The notes under the pieces are model-generated. The model was not told the origin of the DNA. It was given only the letters and a program-made list of their open reading frames with translations, and searched no databases. 64,000 nt of DNA, from positions 18,509-82,508 of the forward strand of contig JAABTS010000003.1 in the NCBI GenBank assembly GCA_011389735.1. The letters are read 5' to 3'. The position numbers and the translations under genes were made by a program. Shown here piece after piece: positions 1 through 10,012 of the stretch. Origin of the DNA: Desulfobacteraceae bacterium. GTDB lineage: Bacteria; Desulfobacterota; Desulfobacteria; Desulfobacterales; JAABTS01. How positions within the stretch are numbered: the stretch's first letter is position 1; each line of letters opens with the position of its first letter.

Positions 1-2
1 CA

Positions 3-551
3 ACGCGCATTGTGGCAGGCATTGGAGTCCCACAGGTCACCGCAATCATGAATTGCAAGAAAATTTCCGATAAAACCGATATTCCGCTGATCGCCGACGG
101 CGGAATCAGGTTTTCAGGCGATATCACCAAAGCGATCGCATCGGGCGCCCATACGGTGATGGTCGGCGGGCTTTTCGCCGGCGCCGAAGAAAGTCCCGGG
201 GAACTCATTTTCTTTCAAGGACGAAGCTATAAAGTATACCGTGGCATGGGCTCACTGGAAGCCATGAAACAAGGAAGCAGGGACCGATATTATCAATCCG
301 AGCAGGAAACGGACGAAGCGCTTGTTCCCGAAGGTATTGTCGGCCGCGTGCCCAATCGCGGCCCCTTGTCCGAAATCATTTTTCAATTGCTCGGCGGCTT
401 GAAAGCCGGCATGGGATATGTCGGCTGCCGGACTATTTCGGAACTTCGGGAAAAAGCCGGATTTATGAAAATCAGCGCGGCCGGAATGCGGGAAAGCCAT
501 GTCCATGATGTAATCATCACCAAGGAGGCTCCGAACTACCGGCTAGATTAA
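3..551 (+). CDS. guaB: IMP dehydrogenase, C-terminal part (5' end outside window)
   Basis: Frame open from base 3: [63 protein letters not shown], typical of IMPDH. Confidence 0.95.
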   Translation, partial: TRIVAGIGVPQVTAIMNCKKISDKTDIPLIADGGIRFSGDITKAIASGAHTVMVGGLFAGAEESPGELIFFQGRSYKVYRGMGSLEAMKQGSRDRYYQSEQETDEALVPEGIVGRVPNRGPLSEIIFQLLGGLKAGMGYVGCRTISELREKAGFMKISAAGMRESHVHDVIITKEAPNYRLD

Positions 552-566
552 CGAATTGAAAACCTG

Positions 567-680
567 TAGCCCTCCGGAAATCAAATTTCACTGCGTTGCG
601 CGCCCGGGTTATAAGGTTATACGGACGGTATTCTCACGGGCCGGACCCCTTGTGGAATTTAATTTCTGAAAACCCGTATA
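567..680. repeat. Palindromic repeat family A (copy A1)
   Basis: tagccctccggaaatcaaatttcactgcgttg...cttgtggaatttaatttctgaaaacccgtata; same arms recur throughout the window. Confidence 0.8.
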
Positions 681-735
681 TAAACGAACATATAAGCTAA
701 ACGGTTTTTACAATCAGTTAAAGATGTGGTGATTC

Positions 736-3700
736 ATGAAAACGACCGACTTTGTTCATTTACATGTGCATACCCAGTACAGCCTTCTGGACGGCGCCAT
801 TCGGATCGACGCATTGATCGATCGTATCAAGGAACTGGGGATGAACGCCGTGGCCATTACGGATCACGGAACCATGTTCGGCGTGATCGAATTTTATGAA
901 AAAGCGCTGAAACAAAATATCAAGCCGATTATCGGATGCGAATGCTATGTCGCTCCTAGAACCTTGAAAGACAAAACCCCGTTTGACGGAAAAAATCTGT
1001 CCCATCTGGTTCTGCTCGCCGAAAACCGGGAAGGCTATAAAAATTTGTGCAAGCTGGCGACGATCGCCCAGTTGGAAGGATTTTACTATAAGCCGAGGAT
1101 CGACAAGGAGGTGTTGAAAGCGCATAGCAAGGGGTTGATTGCGCTTTCGGCGTGTCTTCACGGAGAAATTCCGCTTTTGATCCAGAACGGCCGGATGGAC
1201 CAGGCGGATGAGGCTGCCCGGTTTTACCAGTCGATTTTTGGAGAAACCAATTTTTATCTGGAGGTTCAAAAAAACGGTATCGACGTTCAGGAAAAAGTGA
1301 ACGCGGGGCTTCTGGATATGAGCCGGAGGCTTTCGATCCCCATGGCGGCGACCAATGACTGCCATTATTTACAAAAGGAAGACGCCAGGGCGCATGAAGT
1401 TCTTCTTTGTATCCAGACCGGAAAAACGATGTATGACGCGGACAGGTTCCGGTTTGCAACGGATCAGCTTTATTTCAAGCCTCCGGATCAAATGGCGGCG
1501 GAATTCGCCGGTTTTCCGGGCGCTTTTGATAACACCGCCGAAATCGCCGGAAGGTGCCGGGTCGATTTTTCTTTCGACACCTATCATTTTCCAAGGTTTA
1601 CTCAGGACACGAGTGTTTCCATCGACGATCTGTTCGAACAGAAAGTCAGGGAAGGCCATGAAGAAAGAATGGCCAGGATCAGGGAGCGCAATCCCGATAT
1701 TGACGAACAGGCTTATATCGACCGGCTGGAGTATGAAGTCAAAACCATCAAGGATATGGAATTTCCGGGGTATTTTCTCATCGTTGCGGATTTTATCAAA
1801 TACGCCAAGGACAATAATATTCCGGTGGGCCCGGGGCGTGGATCGGCGGCCGGCAGTATCGTGGCCTATGCGCTGGGGATCACGGACCTGGATCCCATTG
1901 AAAATGGATTGATTTTCGAACGGTTTTTGAATCCGGCGCGTATCAGTATGCCTGATATCGACGTGGACTTCTGTATAAACGGCCGGGAAACGGTTTTCAA
2001 GTATGTAGTCGATAAATACGGCGGCGGAGACTATGTGGCTCAGATTATTACCTTCGGGAAATTGAAAACCCGGGCGGTGATCCGGGATGTGGGCCGGGCC
2101 CTGGGCATTCCGCTTCCGGAAGTGGACGCTATCGCCAAAATGGTTCCGGATGTATTGAATATCGGTCTTGACGACGCATTGAAGCAGGAGCCGAAAATTC
2201 AAAACCTGGTGGAATCGAATCCAAAAATCGAAGAATTGATCAATATTTGCAGGGTTTTGGAGGGGCTTCCCAGGCACGCCTCGACTCACGCGGCGGGCGT
2301 CGTGATCGGAGACAAACCCCTGGTCGAATACCTTCCTTTATATCGCGGGAAAAAGGGCGAAGTCGTCACTCAGTGGGATATGAAGCGGGTAGAACAGATC
2401 GGCCTGGTCAAGTTCGATTTCCTGGGACTTCGAAACCTTACAGTTATCGCCAACACAATCGCCATGATCGAATCCCAGGATAAAAAGCCCCCGGACTTGC
2501 TCGATCTGGATATGGACGATCCGGCCACCTATAAACTGCTGTCGGCCGGCGACACCACCGGCGTTTTTCAATTGGAAAGTTCCGGCATGAAGGATTTGCT
2601 AAACCGGCTTAAACCCGCCTGTTTTGACGATATCGTTGCGCTGGTGGCGCTCTATCGCCCCGGCCCTCTGGACAGCGGCATGGTCGATGATTTTGTCGAA
2701 CGGAAACACGGTAGAAAGAAAGTCGAGTATCTGGTTCCGGAGCTGGAACCGATCCTGAAAAACACATACGGTGTTATCGTATATCAGGAACAGGTCATGA
2801 AAATCGCCGGCGCCCTGGCCAATTATTCAATGGCCGAAGCCGACGGGCTTAGAAAGGCCATGGGAAAAAAAATTCAATCGATCATGGCCGAACATCGGGA
2901 ACGTTTCACTAAAGGCGCCGTTGAAAACGGCATTCCCGAACAAAAAGCCAAACAAATTTTTGATCTGATGGAAAAATTCGGCGGGTATGGATTCAATAAA
3001 TCCCACAGTGCGGCCTACGCCTTGATCGCTTATCAAACCGCCTATCTGAAAGCCCATTATTCGGTTGAATTCATGGCCTCGCTGCTAACGAGTGAAATTC
3101 ATTCCATTGACGGCGTGGTAAAATATATAGAAGAATGCCGCCGGCATAACATTCAGGTGCTGCCGCCGGATATCAACGAAAGCGACACCCGATTCACGGT
3201 GTCGGGGGATAAAATCCGGTTCGGTCTTGTGGCGGTCAAAAACGTGGGGGAAGGCCCCATTGAATCGATCATTCGGGCCCGTGAGGAAAAGCCGTTCGAG
3301 TCTCTGTTCGATTTTTGCGAGCGAGTCGATTTGAAAAAGGTCAACAAACGTGTTATCGAGAGCCTGATCAAGTCGGGGGCCTTTGATTCAACCCAGGGCA
3401 AATACCGCTCCCGCTTATACGCGGTTCTCGAAGAAGCCATCGATTACGGACACAGCGCCCGCAAGAAAAAAGACGACCCTCAGATGGATCTTTTCGGCGA
3501 ATTTGAAGAGATTCAAGCACTGGAACAGCCGCCTTTGCCGAAAATACCGGAATGGGAGGAAATGGAAAAATTGTCTATGGAAAAAGACGCGCTTGGTTTT
3601 TACGTGAGCGGGCATCCATTGAAAAAGTATTCCGGGATTCTTGAAAAATTCGCCAACGCCGATACGCTTTCCATGATGGAGAAAAACGACGGCTTTTATG

Positions 3701-4272
3701 TCCGAACGGGGGGCGTAATTACGGACGTGAAGGTTATTGTGACGCGAAAGGGCGATAAAATGGGGTTCGTGACTCTCGAAGACTTGAAGGGCGTTATCGA
3801 AGTAACGGTTTTTCCGAATCTGTTTGAATCGTCGGCCGATATCCTGGCCGAAGACACTCCCGTTGTTGTGGAAGGAAAACTGGAACGGGAGGAAAATTCG
3901 GCCAAAATAATTGCGGACACACTGATTCACATGGAAAAGGCGGAAGAAACCTGGGTCGCCGCAGTCAATATCAATCTGGACATCACCCGGACGGACGAGG
4001 ACGACCTGGATGCGTTGCGGAAAATTTTCGAAAATCATGCGGGGCGTTGCCGAACCAATATTTATCTGGTAGATCCTGATAAAACGGCCGTTGAAGTAGC
4101 ATTGGGAGATGATTTTCAACTGAAGGTCGATACATCGCTTATACGCGAGATAGAAGATTTGCTCGGGTATTCCGCGGTTGAAACTAGTGTCGCGCCGGTC
4201 AACCCCGGCGTGAAACACAATAATTCCAGAAACGGAAAATATGGTTATGGAGGCGCTCAAGTAAATGGATGA
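736..4272 (+). CDS. dnaE: DNA polymerase III subunit alpha
   Basis: 1178 aa; N-terminal PHP domain (FVHLHVHTQYSLLDGA), PDIDVDFCINGRE, GPGRGSAAGS, C-terminal OB fold. Confidence 0.98.
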   Translation: MKTTDFVHLHVHTQYSLLDGAIRIDALIDRIKELGMNAVAITDHGTMFGVIEFYEKALKQNIKPIIGCECYVAPRTLKDKTPFDGKNLSHLVLLAENREGYKNLCKLATIAQLEGFYYKPRIDKEVLKAHSKGLIALSACLHGEIPLLIQNGRMDQADEAARFYQSIFGETNFYLEVQKNGIDVQEKVNAGLLDMSRRLSIPMAATNDCHYLQKEDARAHEVLLCIQTGKTMYDADRFRFATDQLYFKPPDQMAAEFAGFPGAFDNTAEIAGRCRVDFSFDTYHFPRFTQDTSVSIDDLFEQKVREGHEERMARIRERNPDIDEQAYIDRLEYEVKTIKDMEFPGYFLIVADFIKYAKDNNIPVGPGRGSAAGSIVAYALGITDLDPIENGLIFERFLNPARISMPDIDVDFCINGRETVFKYVVDKYGGGDYVAQIITFGKLKTRAVIRDVGRALGIPLPEVDAIAKMVPDVLNIGLDDALKQEPKIQNLVESNPKIEELINICRVLEGLPRHASTHAAGVVIGDKPLVEYLPLYRGKKGEVVTQWDMKRVEQIGLVKFDFLGLRNLTVIANTIAMIESQDKKPPDLLDLDMDDPATYKLLSAGDTTGVFQLESSGMKDLLNRLKPACFDDIVALVALYRPGPLDSGMVDDFVERKHGRKKVEYLVPELEPILKNTYGVIVYQEQVMKIAGALANYSMAEADGLRKAMGKKIQSIMAEHRERFTKGAVENGIPEQKAKQIFDLMEKFGGYGFNKSHSAAYALIAYQTAYLKAHYSVEFMASLLTSEIHSIDGVVKYIEECRRHNIQVLPPDINESDTRFTVSGDKIRFGLVAVKNVGEGPIESIIRAREEKPFESLFDFCERVDLKKVNKRVIESLIKSGAFDSTQGKYRSRLYAVLEEAIDYGHSARKKKDDPQMDLFGEFEEIQALEQPPLPKIPEWEEMEKLSMEKDALGFYVSGHPLKKYSGILEKFANADTLSMMEKNDGFYVRTGGVITDVKVIVTRKGDKMGFVTLEDLKGVIEVTVFPNLFESSADILAEDTPVVVEGKLEREENSAKIIADTLIHMEKAEETWVAAVNINLDITRTDEDDLDALRKIFENHAGRCRTNIYLVDPDKTAVEVALGDDFQLKVDTSLIREIEDLLGYSAVETSVAPVNPGVKHNNSRNGKYGYGGAQVNG

Positions 4273-5638
4273 AAAATTAAACGTTTACGCCATTCTTCTG
4301 GCGGGTGGAAAAGGGACGCGCCTGTGGCCGGTGTCAAGGGAGCAGTATCCCAAACAACTGGTCGCCTTTATCGGAAAAGATTCGCTGGTTCAAAGAACCG
4401 TAAAACGATTGGAGCCGGTCATTGAAAAGGATTTGATCAGAATCGTTTGCGGAAAAAATCACGAACACGAAATCGGCAAACAGATCAAGGATCTCGGCGT
4501 CGATCCGGCCGGCAAACTGTTTATCGAACCATGCGGAAGGAACACGGGCCCGGCGATTCTTCTGGCGGTGCTCGCCATTCTGAAACATGAAAAAGACGCT
4601 GTTTTGTTTTTATTTCCGGCCGATCACGTTATTCGGGACGAAGGCCGGTTTCAGGAGGTGATGAGGTCGGCGATCCGGCTGGCGGAATCGGATCATATCG
4701 TCACATTCGGCATTACGCCGCATTATCCGGAAACCGGATACGGCTATATTGAAGCGGATGAACCTGTTTCCGGAGACGCGTTTAAATTGAAACGCTTTGT
4801 TGAAAAACCGGATCGGGATACAGCGGAGCAATATGTCAAATCCGGCCGGTTTTACTGGAACAGCGGCATGTTCGCGTTTCGCGCCTCGGTCATTATCGAC
4901 GAATTCAAAAGACATCAGCCGGCCCTCCTGGCCGCCATGCAGGCCATGACCGAAGGGGACGGTGAAATCGACCCGGAGGCTTACGGCGGCCTTCCAGACA
5001 TTTCCATCGATTATGCAATCATGGAAAAAACCGGCAGAGGCGTTATTTTGCCGTCTGATTTTGGATGGAGCGATATCGGTTCCTGGAAATCGCTGTATGA
5101 TTTTTTACCCAAAGATGAAAATAATAACGTGATTGACGGGGATGTTATCGCCAAAGACAGCCGGAATTGTTTTATCATGGGCAATGACCGGCTGATTGCG
5201 GCCAACCGGATCAATAACCTGGTAATTATCGGAACGTCCGATTCCGTATTCGTTTCAGAGATTTCAACTAGCCGGGATGTCAAATTCATTGTAGAGGATT
5301 TGAAACGGGACGGCAGAAAAGAATATCGAAAACACAACACCGTGTTCAATCGATGGGGCAGCCATACTTATCTCGATCATCAGGCGGATTATGAATCCGC
5401 CAGGCTGGTGATCGATCCGGGCGCGGGATGTCCGGTCGAACCTGACGGCGTCCGGTCGTTTGTCATGGTGGTACAGGGCCGGGCCGATATCGAATTTCCC
5501 GACGGGCTCAAAACAATTTCAGCCGGCGAATCCGTCATTTTGGACGGCAGGTCCGGGGCTGTGATAAATAATAAAGGAATGGCTCCCCTGCATGTAATTC
5601 AAGTGAAAACAAGTTCATCGGCGCCGGACAAGAGGTGA
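4265..5638 (+). CDS. manC: Mannose-1-phosphate guanylyltransferase / mannose-6-phosphate isomerase
   Basis: AILLAGGKGTRLWPVSREQYPKQ, FPADHVI, ETGYGYIEADE, C-terminal cupin; overlaps dnaE stop. Confidence 0.92.
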   Translation: MDEKLNVYAILLAGGKGTRLWPVSREQYPKQLVAFIGKDSLVQRTVKRLEPVIEKDLIRIVCGKNHEHEIGKQIKDLGVDPAGKLFIEPCGRNTGPAILLAVLAILKHEKDAVLFLFPADHVIRDEGRFQEVMRSAIRLAESDHIVTFGITPHYPETGYGYIEADEPVSGDAFKLKRFVEKPDRDTAEQYVKSGRFYWNSGMFAFRASVIIDEFKRHQPALLAAMQAMTEGDGEIDPEAYGGLPDISIDYAIMEKTGRGVILPSDFGWSDIGSWKSLYDFLPKDENNNVIDGDVIAKDSRNCFIMGNDRLIAANRINNLVIIGTSDSVFVSEISTSRDVKFIVEDLKRDGRKEYRKHNTVFNRWGSHTYLDHQADYESARLVIDPGAGCPVEPDGVRSFVMVVQGRADIEFPDGLKTISAGESVILDGRSGAVINNKGMAPLHVIQVKTSSSAPDKR

Positions 5639-5642
5639 AAGC

Positions 5643-6614
5643 GTGAACACCAGTAAAATCGTCTGCCCGAATTGCGGTTTTGACCAGGAAGAAGCAGAAG
5701 CCTGCCGTCAATGCGGAATCAATATTCACGCTTTCCTGGATGAATTGAGGATCGAAGCCGGCTTGCCTCCGTCGGACGCGGAGTGTCATATGGAAATCAT
5801 GATTTGCCCCAATTGCGGGTTTGAACAGGAATGCGATGATATCTGCGTCAAATGCGGCGTGGTGATTCGAAAATTTCTGGAAGAGCAGTTGCGGGAAATC
5901 GAAATGATCGAGGCGGCGGAATCTGTTCCCGAAGAAATGAAAGAGAGCAAGGCGGCGGCCTTTCTGGCGGATTTCGGCGTCGGTCCGGGCCAGTGGAAAC
6001 GGTTGATCGGCAAATGGTTTCGTCGGGCGGCGTCTTTGTTCACCCAGCTTGTCATCGCCGTATTGATCGAAATTGTGCTGTATGCGGGGCTTTTTTTCGC
6101 ATTGGGACGTTTATGGGAGATCTACTTATCGACTCATGTCGGCCAAACATTCGCCAGGAAATTTTCCGAAAAAGCCGCGTTTATTCAGGGGTTGTTCGAT
6201 ATCGGAGCGATGATCCCCGCAATCGAATGGACGGCCATAGCGCTCGTGTCATGTCTCATTACGGCCTTTTTTATCAGGGTTACTTTTATTGCGAGATATT
6301 TTTATATGGGACGTGGGCTTGTATACAAACTGCTGGTCTGGGGGATCGCATGTTCCCTGGCGGCTATGGCGGCGGGGGCTCAGGTTAAATCGTTTTCTTT
6401 CCAGGCTTCGTTGGCTTTGGGGCTTTTTCCGGCTTTTTTCCTGTTTATGCCCGCCTTCAGATTCGTGTTTCACGTAATCCCGGAACCGGATATAAAACGG
6501 TTCTATGACCATGTGTCGGTTGTTCTCAAATATCGAAAATTGCGATCGGCGATTCAGCAGGCGGAGGCAAAAGGCTATGCGGAATCGGACGAGCTTCGAA
6601 CGGACCGGGGTTAA
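5643..6614 (+). CDS. Membrane protein with two N-terminal zinc ribbons
   Basis: Two CPNCGF..C..CG modules (CPNCGFDQEEAEACRQCG, CPNCGFEQECDDICVKCG) followed by several hydrophobic segments. Confidence 0.7.
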   Translation: MNTSKIVCPNCGFDQEEAEACRQCGINIHAFLDELRIEAGLPPSDAECHMEIMICPNCGFEQECDDICVKCGVVIRKFLEEQLREIEMIEAAESVPEEMKESKAAAFLADFGVGPGQWKRLIGKWFRRAASLFTQLVIAVLIEIVLYAGLFFALGRLWEIYLSTHVGQTFARKFSEKAAFIQGLFDIGAMIPAIEWTAIALVSCLITAFFIRVTFIARYFYMGRGLVYKLLVWGIACSLAAMAAGAQVKSFSFQASLALGLFPAFFLFMPAFRFVFHVIPEPDIKRFYDHVSVVLKYRKLRSAIQQAEAKGYAESDELRTDRG

Positions 6615-6635
6615 TTTTTAACCGGAGGAGTTTCA

Positions 6636-7487
6636 ATGAAATTTACAAAATATCATGGGCTGGGAAATGATTATCTTGTCATGGAGCCTCAAAATTTCGA
6701 AGGCGGTCCCACTCCGATGCAGCTTTTCAACATTTGCCATCGGAATTTCGGCGTCGGATCGGACGGCGTTTTGCTCGGGCCTCTCGAATCGGAACGCGCT
6801 GATTTCGGGCTTAAAATTTTCAACCCGGACGGCAGCGAAGCCGAAAAGAGCGGAAACGGCATTCGCATATTTACACGGTATCTCTGGGATATGGGCAAAA
6901 TCAGCGGCCAACCCTTTACGATCGACACTCCGGGAGGGGTTGTCGAATCCAGATTTTATCAGAACACCGGCGATGTATCGTGTAATATGGGAAAAGTTCA
7001 TTTCGACGCCGCAAAGATACCTGTCGAGGGCTACTCCGGCGAAGTGTTGAATGAAAAAATGGTTGTTTGTGACGAAGTTTTGACATTTTGCGCCGCGACC
7101 ATTGGAAATCCGCATTGTGTCATTCTTCGAAACGGTGTTTCGGAGTCCGAAGCCCGAAACTTCGGCCCTCATATTGAAAACGACAGGCGATTTCCGAACC
7201 GGACAAACGTTCAATTCATGGAAGTGACGGACCGGAACAATATTCGGATCGAAATTTGGGAACGGGGCGCCGGTTATACTCTGGCGTCCGGCAGCAGCAG
7301 CAGCGTGGCTGCGGCGGTAGCGAAGAAATTGGGGTTTTGCGATTCGAAAATTGCGGTACATATGCCCGGCGGCGTTATCAATATCTCCGTGTACGATGAT
7401 TACACCGTTTTAATGAGCGGGCCGGTGACAAAAGTGGCGGATGGATTTATCAGCCCGGAAATCTTCGATCATCCGGTGTCGGTTTAA
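6636..7487 (+). CDS. dapF: Diaminopimelate epimerase-like protein (catalytic Cys positions are Ser)
   Basis: MKFTKYHGLGNDYLV.., NPDGSEAEKSGNGIR, GNPHCVI, ERGAGYTLASGSSSSVAAA; RBS ggaggag upstream. Confidence 0.85.
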   Translation: MKFTKYHGLGNDYLVMEPQNFEGGPTPMQLFNICHRNFGVGSDGVLLGPLESERADFGLKIFNPDGSEAEKSGNGIRIFTRYLWDMGKISGQPFTIDTPGGVVESRFYQNTGDVSCNMGKVHFDAAKIPVEGYSGEVLNEKMVVCDEVLTFCAATIGNPHCVILRNGVSESEARNFGPHIENDRRFPNRTNVQFMEVTDRNNIRIEIWERGAGYTLASGSSSSVAAAVAKKLGFCDSKIAVHMPGGVINISVYDDYTVLMSGPVTKVADGFISPEIFDHPVSV

Positions 7488-8018
7488 GACGATTCGTTCG
7501 GATCGGTTTTCGCTGTTAGAGGTTTGGCAAACCGCCGCTCGAAATCGAAAGGCGGGCGAATCGAACGAGGGCGGCAAAAGTAAGTGGTCTTTGGCTTGAC
7601 ACTCAAACCGCCTTTTCATATATATAGCATTTCAGATATTGACTTTCAGTGCGTTATCGGCCGGAGATACAAGATTCGTATGATCTTCACCCTCCATTCT
7701 TCTGAAAAACAATACCTGGAAACCGATAAAAAAAACAGCCGAAGGATAGTACGAAAAATGTTTCAAGGTGTTTGCAAGATGATACGGATGCGGGAAATAT
7801 GCTGGGAATTTATTCCATCATTCGGAAAAAGTTAAAAATAACGATGATATCTCTTTTTCTAAACCCGATCTTGTGGTATGGTTTCGAGAAATTCGGAATT
7901 TTGAAAATCCGTTCGTAGAATCGAGGGGCGCCGGAAACGGGTTTGTAAAGAAATGAGTGTGAAAAAGCGTAGTTACAGAAAGGCCAACGTCGAACGGGAG
8001 AATATAGGAGGTATGCTG

Positions 8019-9515
8019 ATGACAAAAAAATCATTGACGGTGTTGTTTGTCTTGCTGATCTGCTCTCTATTGTTGAGTTGTTCGTCAAACAAATCAAAAG
8101 AGAAAACAGTATCGCCGTCGGCCGGCGACACAACCGCTGACATGTCCGAACCGATGGACGTGGACAGTTACATGGAGGAGCTGGTCGATAATTTTTTGAT
8201 TGTCGTCGATGCTTCCGGATCTAAATTCCGGCCTTATAAAGGACGGATCAAGCTAAGGCTGACCAAGGATCTGATTCAACGATTCAATGACAAAGTTCCT
8301 GACCGGCCGTTGACCGGCGGTCTGAGGAGATACGGATTTGAAGCGGGAGCTTTTTCACAGCCTACGGAATTGCTGTTCGGCGTGTCAAAGTATTCGAGAC
8401 GGGAATACGCGCGGGCGATCGATGTATTGAGATGGGCCGGCGGAAAAAGCCCCATGTCTCTGGCGTTGAATGCGGGAACCCTCGACTTGAAATCCACTAC
8501 CGGATATATCGCCGTGGTAATTTTCAGCGACGGTAAAATCAACGACAACGACCCCGATATCAATGACGTAATCACCGAAATGGACAATAACCTGACATTG
8601 AAAGAAAGGTATCGCAAACTGGCTGATTTGCCGATCGTCGATAAAATCGTCATGGAGATGGAAAGCGACGAACAGCTCGCCGGGAAAGCCAAAGCAGCCT
8701 CCTCTCAAATCATGCAGGCGCAAAACAATCCTGATCGGATCAATATGATTCTGAAAAACAATCCGGGTATCGCCGAAAGGCTGTCTGAAATCGACAAAGA
8801 TCCGGTGTTCGCCGCCAAAATGATGGTTCTTGCGGCCAGTCTCCCGTCCTGCGATACGATCAACGCGACAAAGGCTATGAAAGCAACGTATGGCGACCGA
8901 ATTTGTATCTATACGGTGCTTGTGGGAGATCTGCCCTACGGCGGTTTGCTTCTGGATCAAATCGCGAGGATAGGCGGTTGTGGATACGCTGTTACCTCCG
9001 ACTTTCTGGCGTCCGACAAAAATATGGCGGATTTCGTTCACGACGTGTTTACCCGAAGCAAACCCCGGTTTGTCGAAGAACGAATCGAGGCCTGTCCCGA
9101 TCGTGACGGGGACGGCGTCTGCGATCAGTTTGACGAATGTCCGGACACTCCGGAGGGCGCCCGAGTGGATGAAAGAGGCTGCTGGATACTTGATAAAGTC
9201 CATTTCGACCTCAATAAGTGGAACATCAAACCCAAATATTACACCATGCTGGATGAAATCGCGCAGGTTCTGATTAAGAATCCGCATGTGAAGATGGGCG
9301 TTCATGGCCATACATGCACCATATGGACCGAACAATACAACATGAAATTGTCACATTGGCGAGCTCTGTCGGTCACATCGTATCTCTTGAAGAAAGGGGT
9401 GCCGTCGAGACAGCTATCGGTCAAAGGGTTCGGTTTCCACCAGCCGTTTGCATCGAATAAGACCGAAGAAGGCAGAATTCTGAACCGGCGGGTGGAGTTC
9501 CATCCGGTGTGGTAG
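8019..9515 (+). CDS. Lipoprotein with VWA-like domain, thrombospondin type 3-like Ca motif and C-terminal OmpA domain
   Basis: Lipobox LLLSC; LIVVDASGSKF; DRDGDGVCDQFDECPDTPEGARVDERGCW; OmpA-like VHGHTC...NRRVEF. Start chosen at 8019 for spacing from aggaggt. Confidence 0.8.
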   Translation: MTKKSLTVLFVLLICSLLLSCSSNKSKEKTVSPSAGDTTADMSEPMDVDSYMEELVDNFLIVVDASGSKFRPYKGRIKLRLTKDLIQRFNDKVPDRPLTGGLRRYGFEAGAFSQPTELLFGVSKYSRREYARAIDVLRWAGGKSPMSLALNAGTLDLKSTTGYIAVVIFSDGKINDNDPDINDVITEMDNNLTLKERYRKLADLPIVDKIVMEMESDEQLAGKAKAASSQIMQAQNNPDRINMILKNNPGIAERLSEIDKDPVFAAKMMVLAASLPSCDTINATKAMKATYGDRICIYTVLVGDLPYGGLLLDQIARIGGCGYAVTSDFLASDKNMADFVHDVFTRSKPRFVEERIEACPDRDGDGVCDQFDECPDTPEGARVDERGCWILDKVHFDLNKWNIKPKYYTMLDEIAQVLIKNPHVKMGVHGHTCTIWTEQYNMKLSHWRALSVTSYLLKKGVPSRQLSVKGFGFHQPFASNKTEEGRILNRRVEFHPVW

Positions 9516-9675
9516 ACCGATTCAGTACGGAGGTTATATCGTTAATTTTTAAACTATCGGCTATCAGAATTTGATTTCAGCGCCTTATTGGGCGGGAATA
9601 GAGGGCTGTAGCCTCTTGTTCCGGCTTTCTGAAATGATAAATCTGAGAAGCGGTAAAAGTGAAAGGAAGATACTT

Positions 9676-10002
9676 ATGGCGGAAGGCATTACAGACATTC
9701 AGGACAATACATTTGAGGAACAGGTCGTAAAATCCGATAGACCGGCGATGGTGGATTTTTGGGCTCCCTGGTGCGGACCGTGTAAAGCGATCGGCCCTTT
9801 GATTGAAGAATTGTCAAGCGTTTATTCAGGCCGGATAAACTTTTTCAAGTGCAATGTGGACGAAAATCCGGTGACGCCGGGGAAATTTGGTATAAAAGCG
9901 ATTCCGACGTTGATTTTTTTCAAGGACGGAGCGGCGGTAGAACAGATAACCGGAATGGTTCAAAAATCAAAACTCGAAGAAACCATCAAGAAAGTGATTT
10001 AA
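9676..10002 (+). CDS. trxA: Thioredoxin
   Basis: MVDFWAPWCGPCKAIGPLIEEL, IKAIPTLIFFKDG. Confidence 0.95.
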   Translation: MAEGITDIQDNTFEEQVVKSDRPAMVDFWAPWCGPCKAIGPLIEELSSVYSGRINFFKCNVDENPVTPGKFGIKAIPTLIFFKDGAAVEQITGMVQKSKLEETIKKVI

Positions 10003-10012
10003 GGGGATTGGA

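Noticed and set aside
1369-2289. 306-aa minus-strand ORF inside dnaE (similar cases at 8385-9335, 3415-4260, 62194-62958)
   Set aside because: Antisense to unambiguous coding sequence, no RBS or domain support.
7488-7952. Possible small RNA or gene in the 465-bp gap after dapF
   Set aside because: Only a short unsupported ORF (7584-7835) overlapping a partial A-like repeat; no convincing structure.
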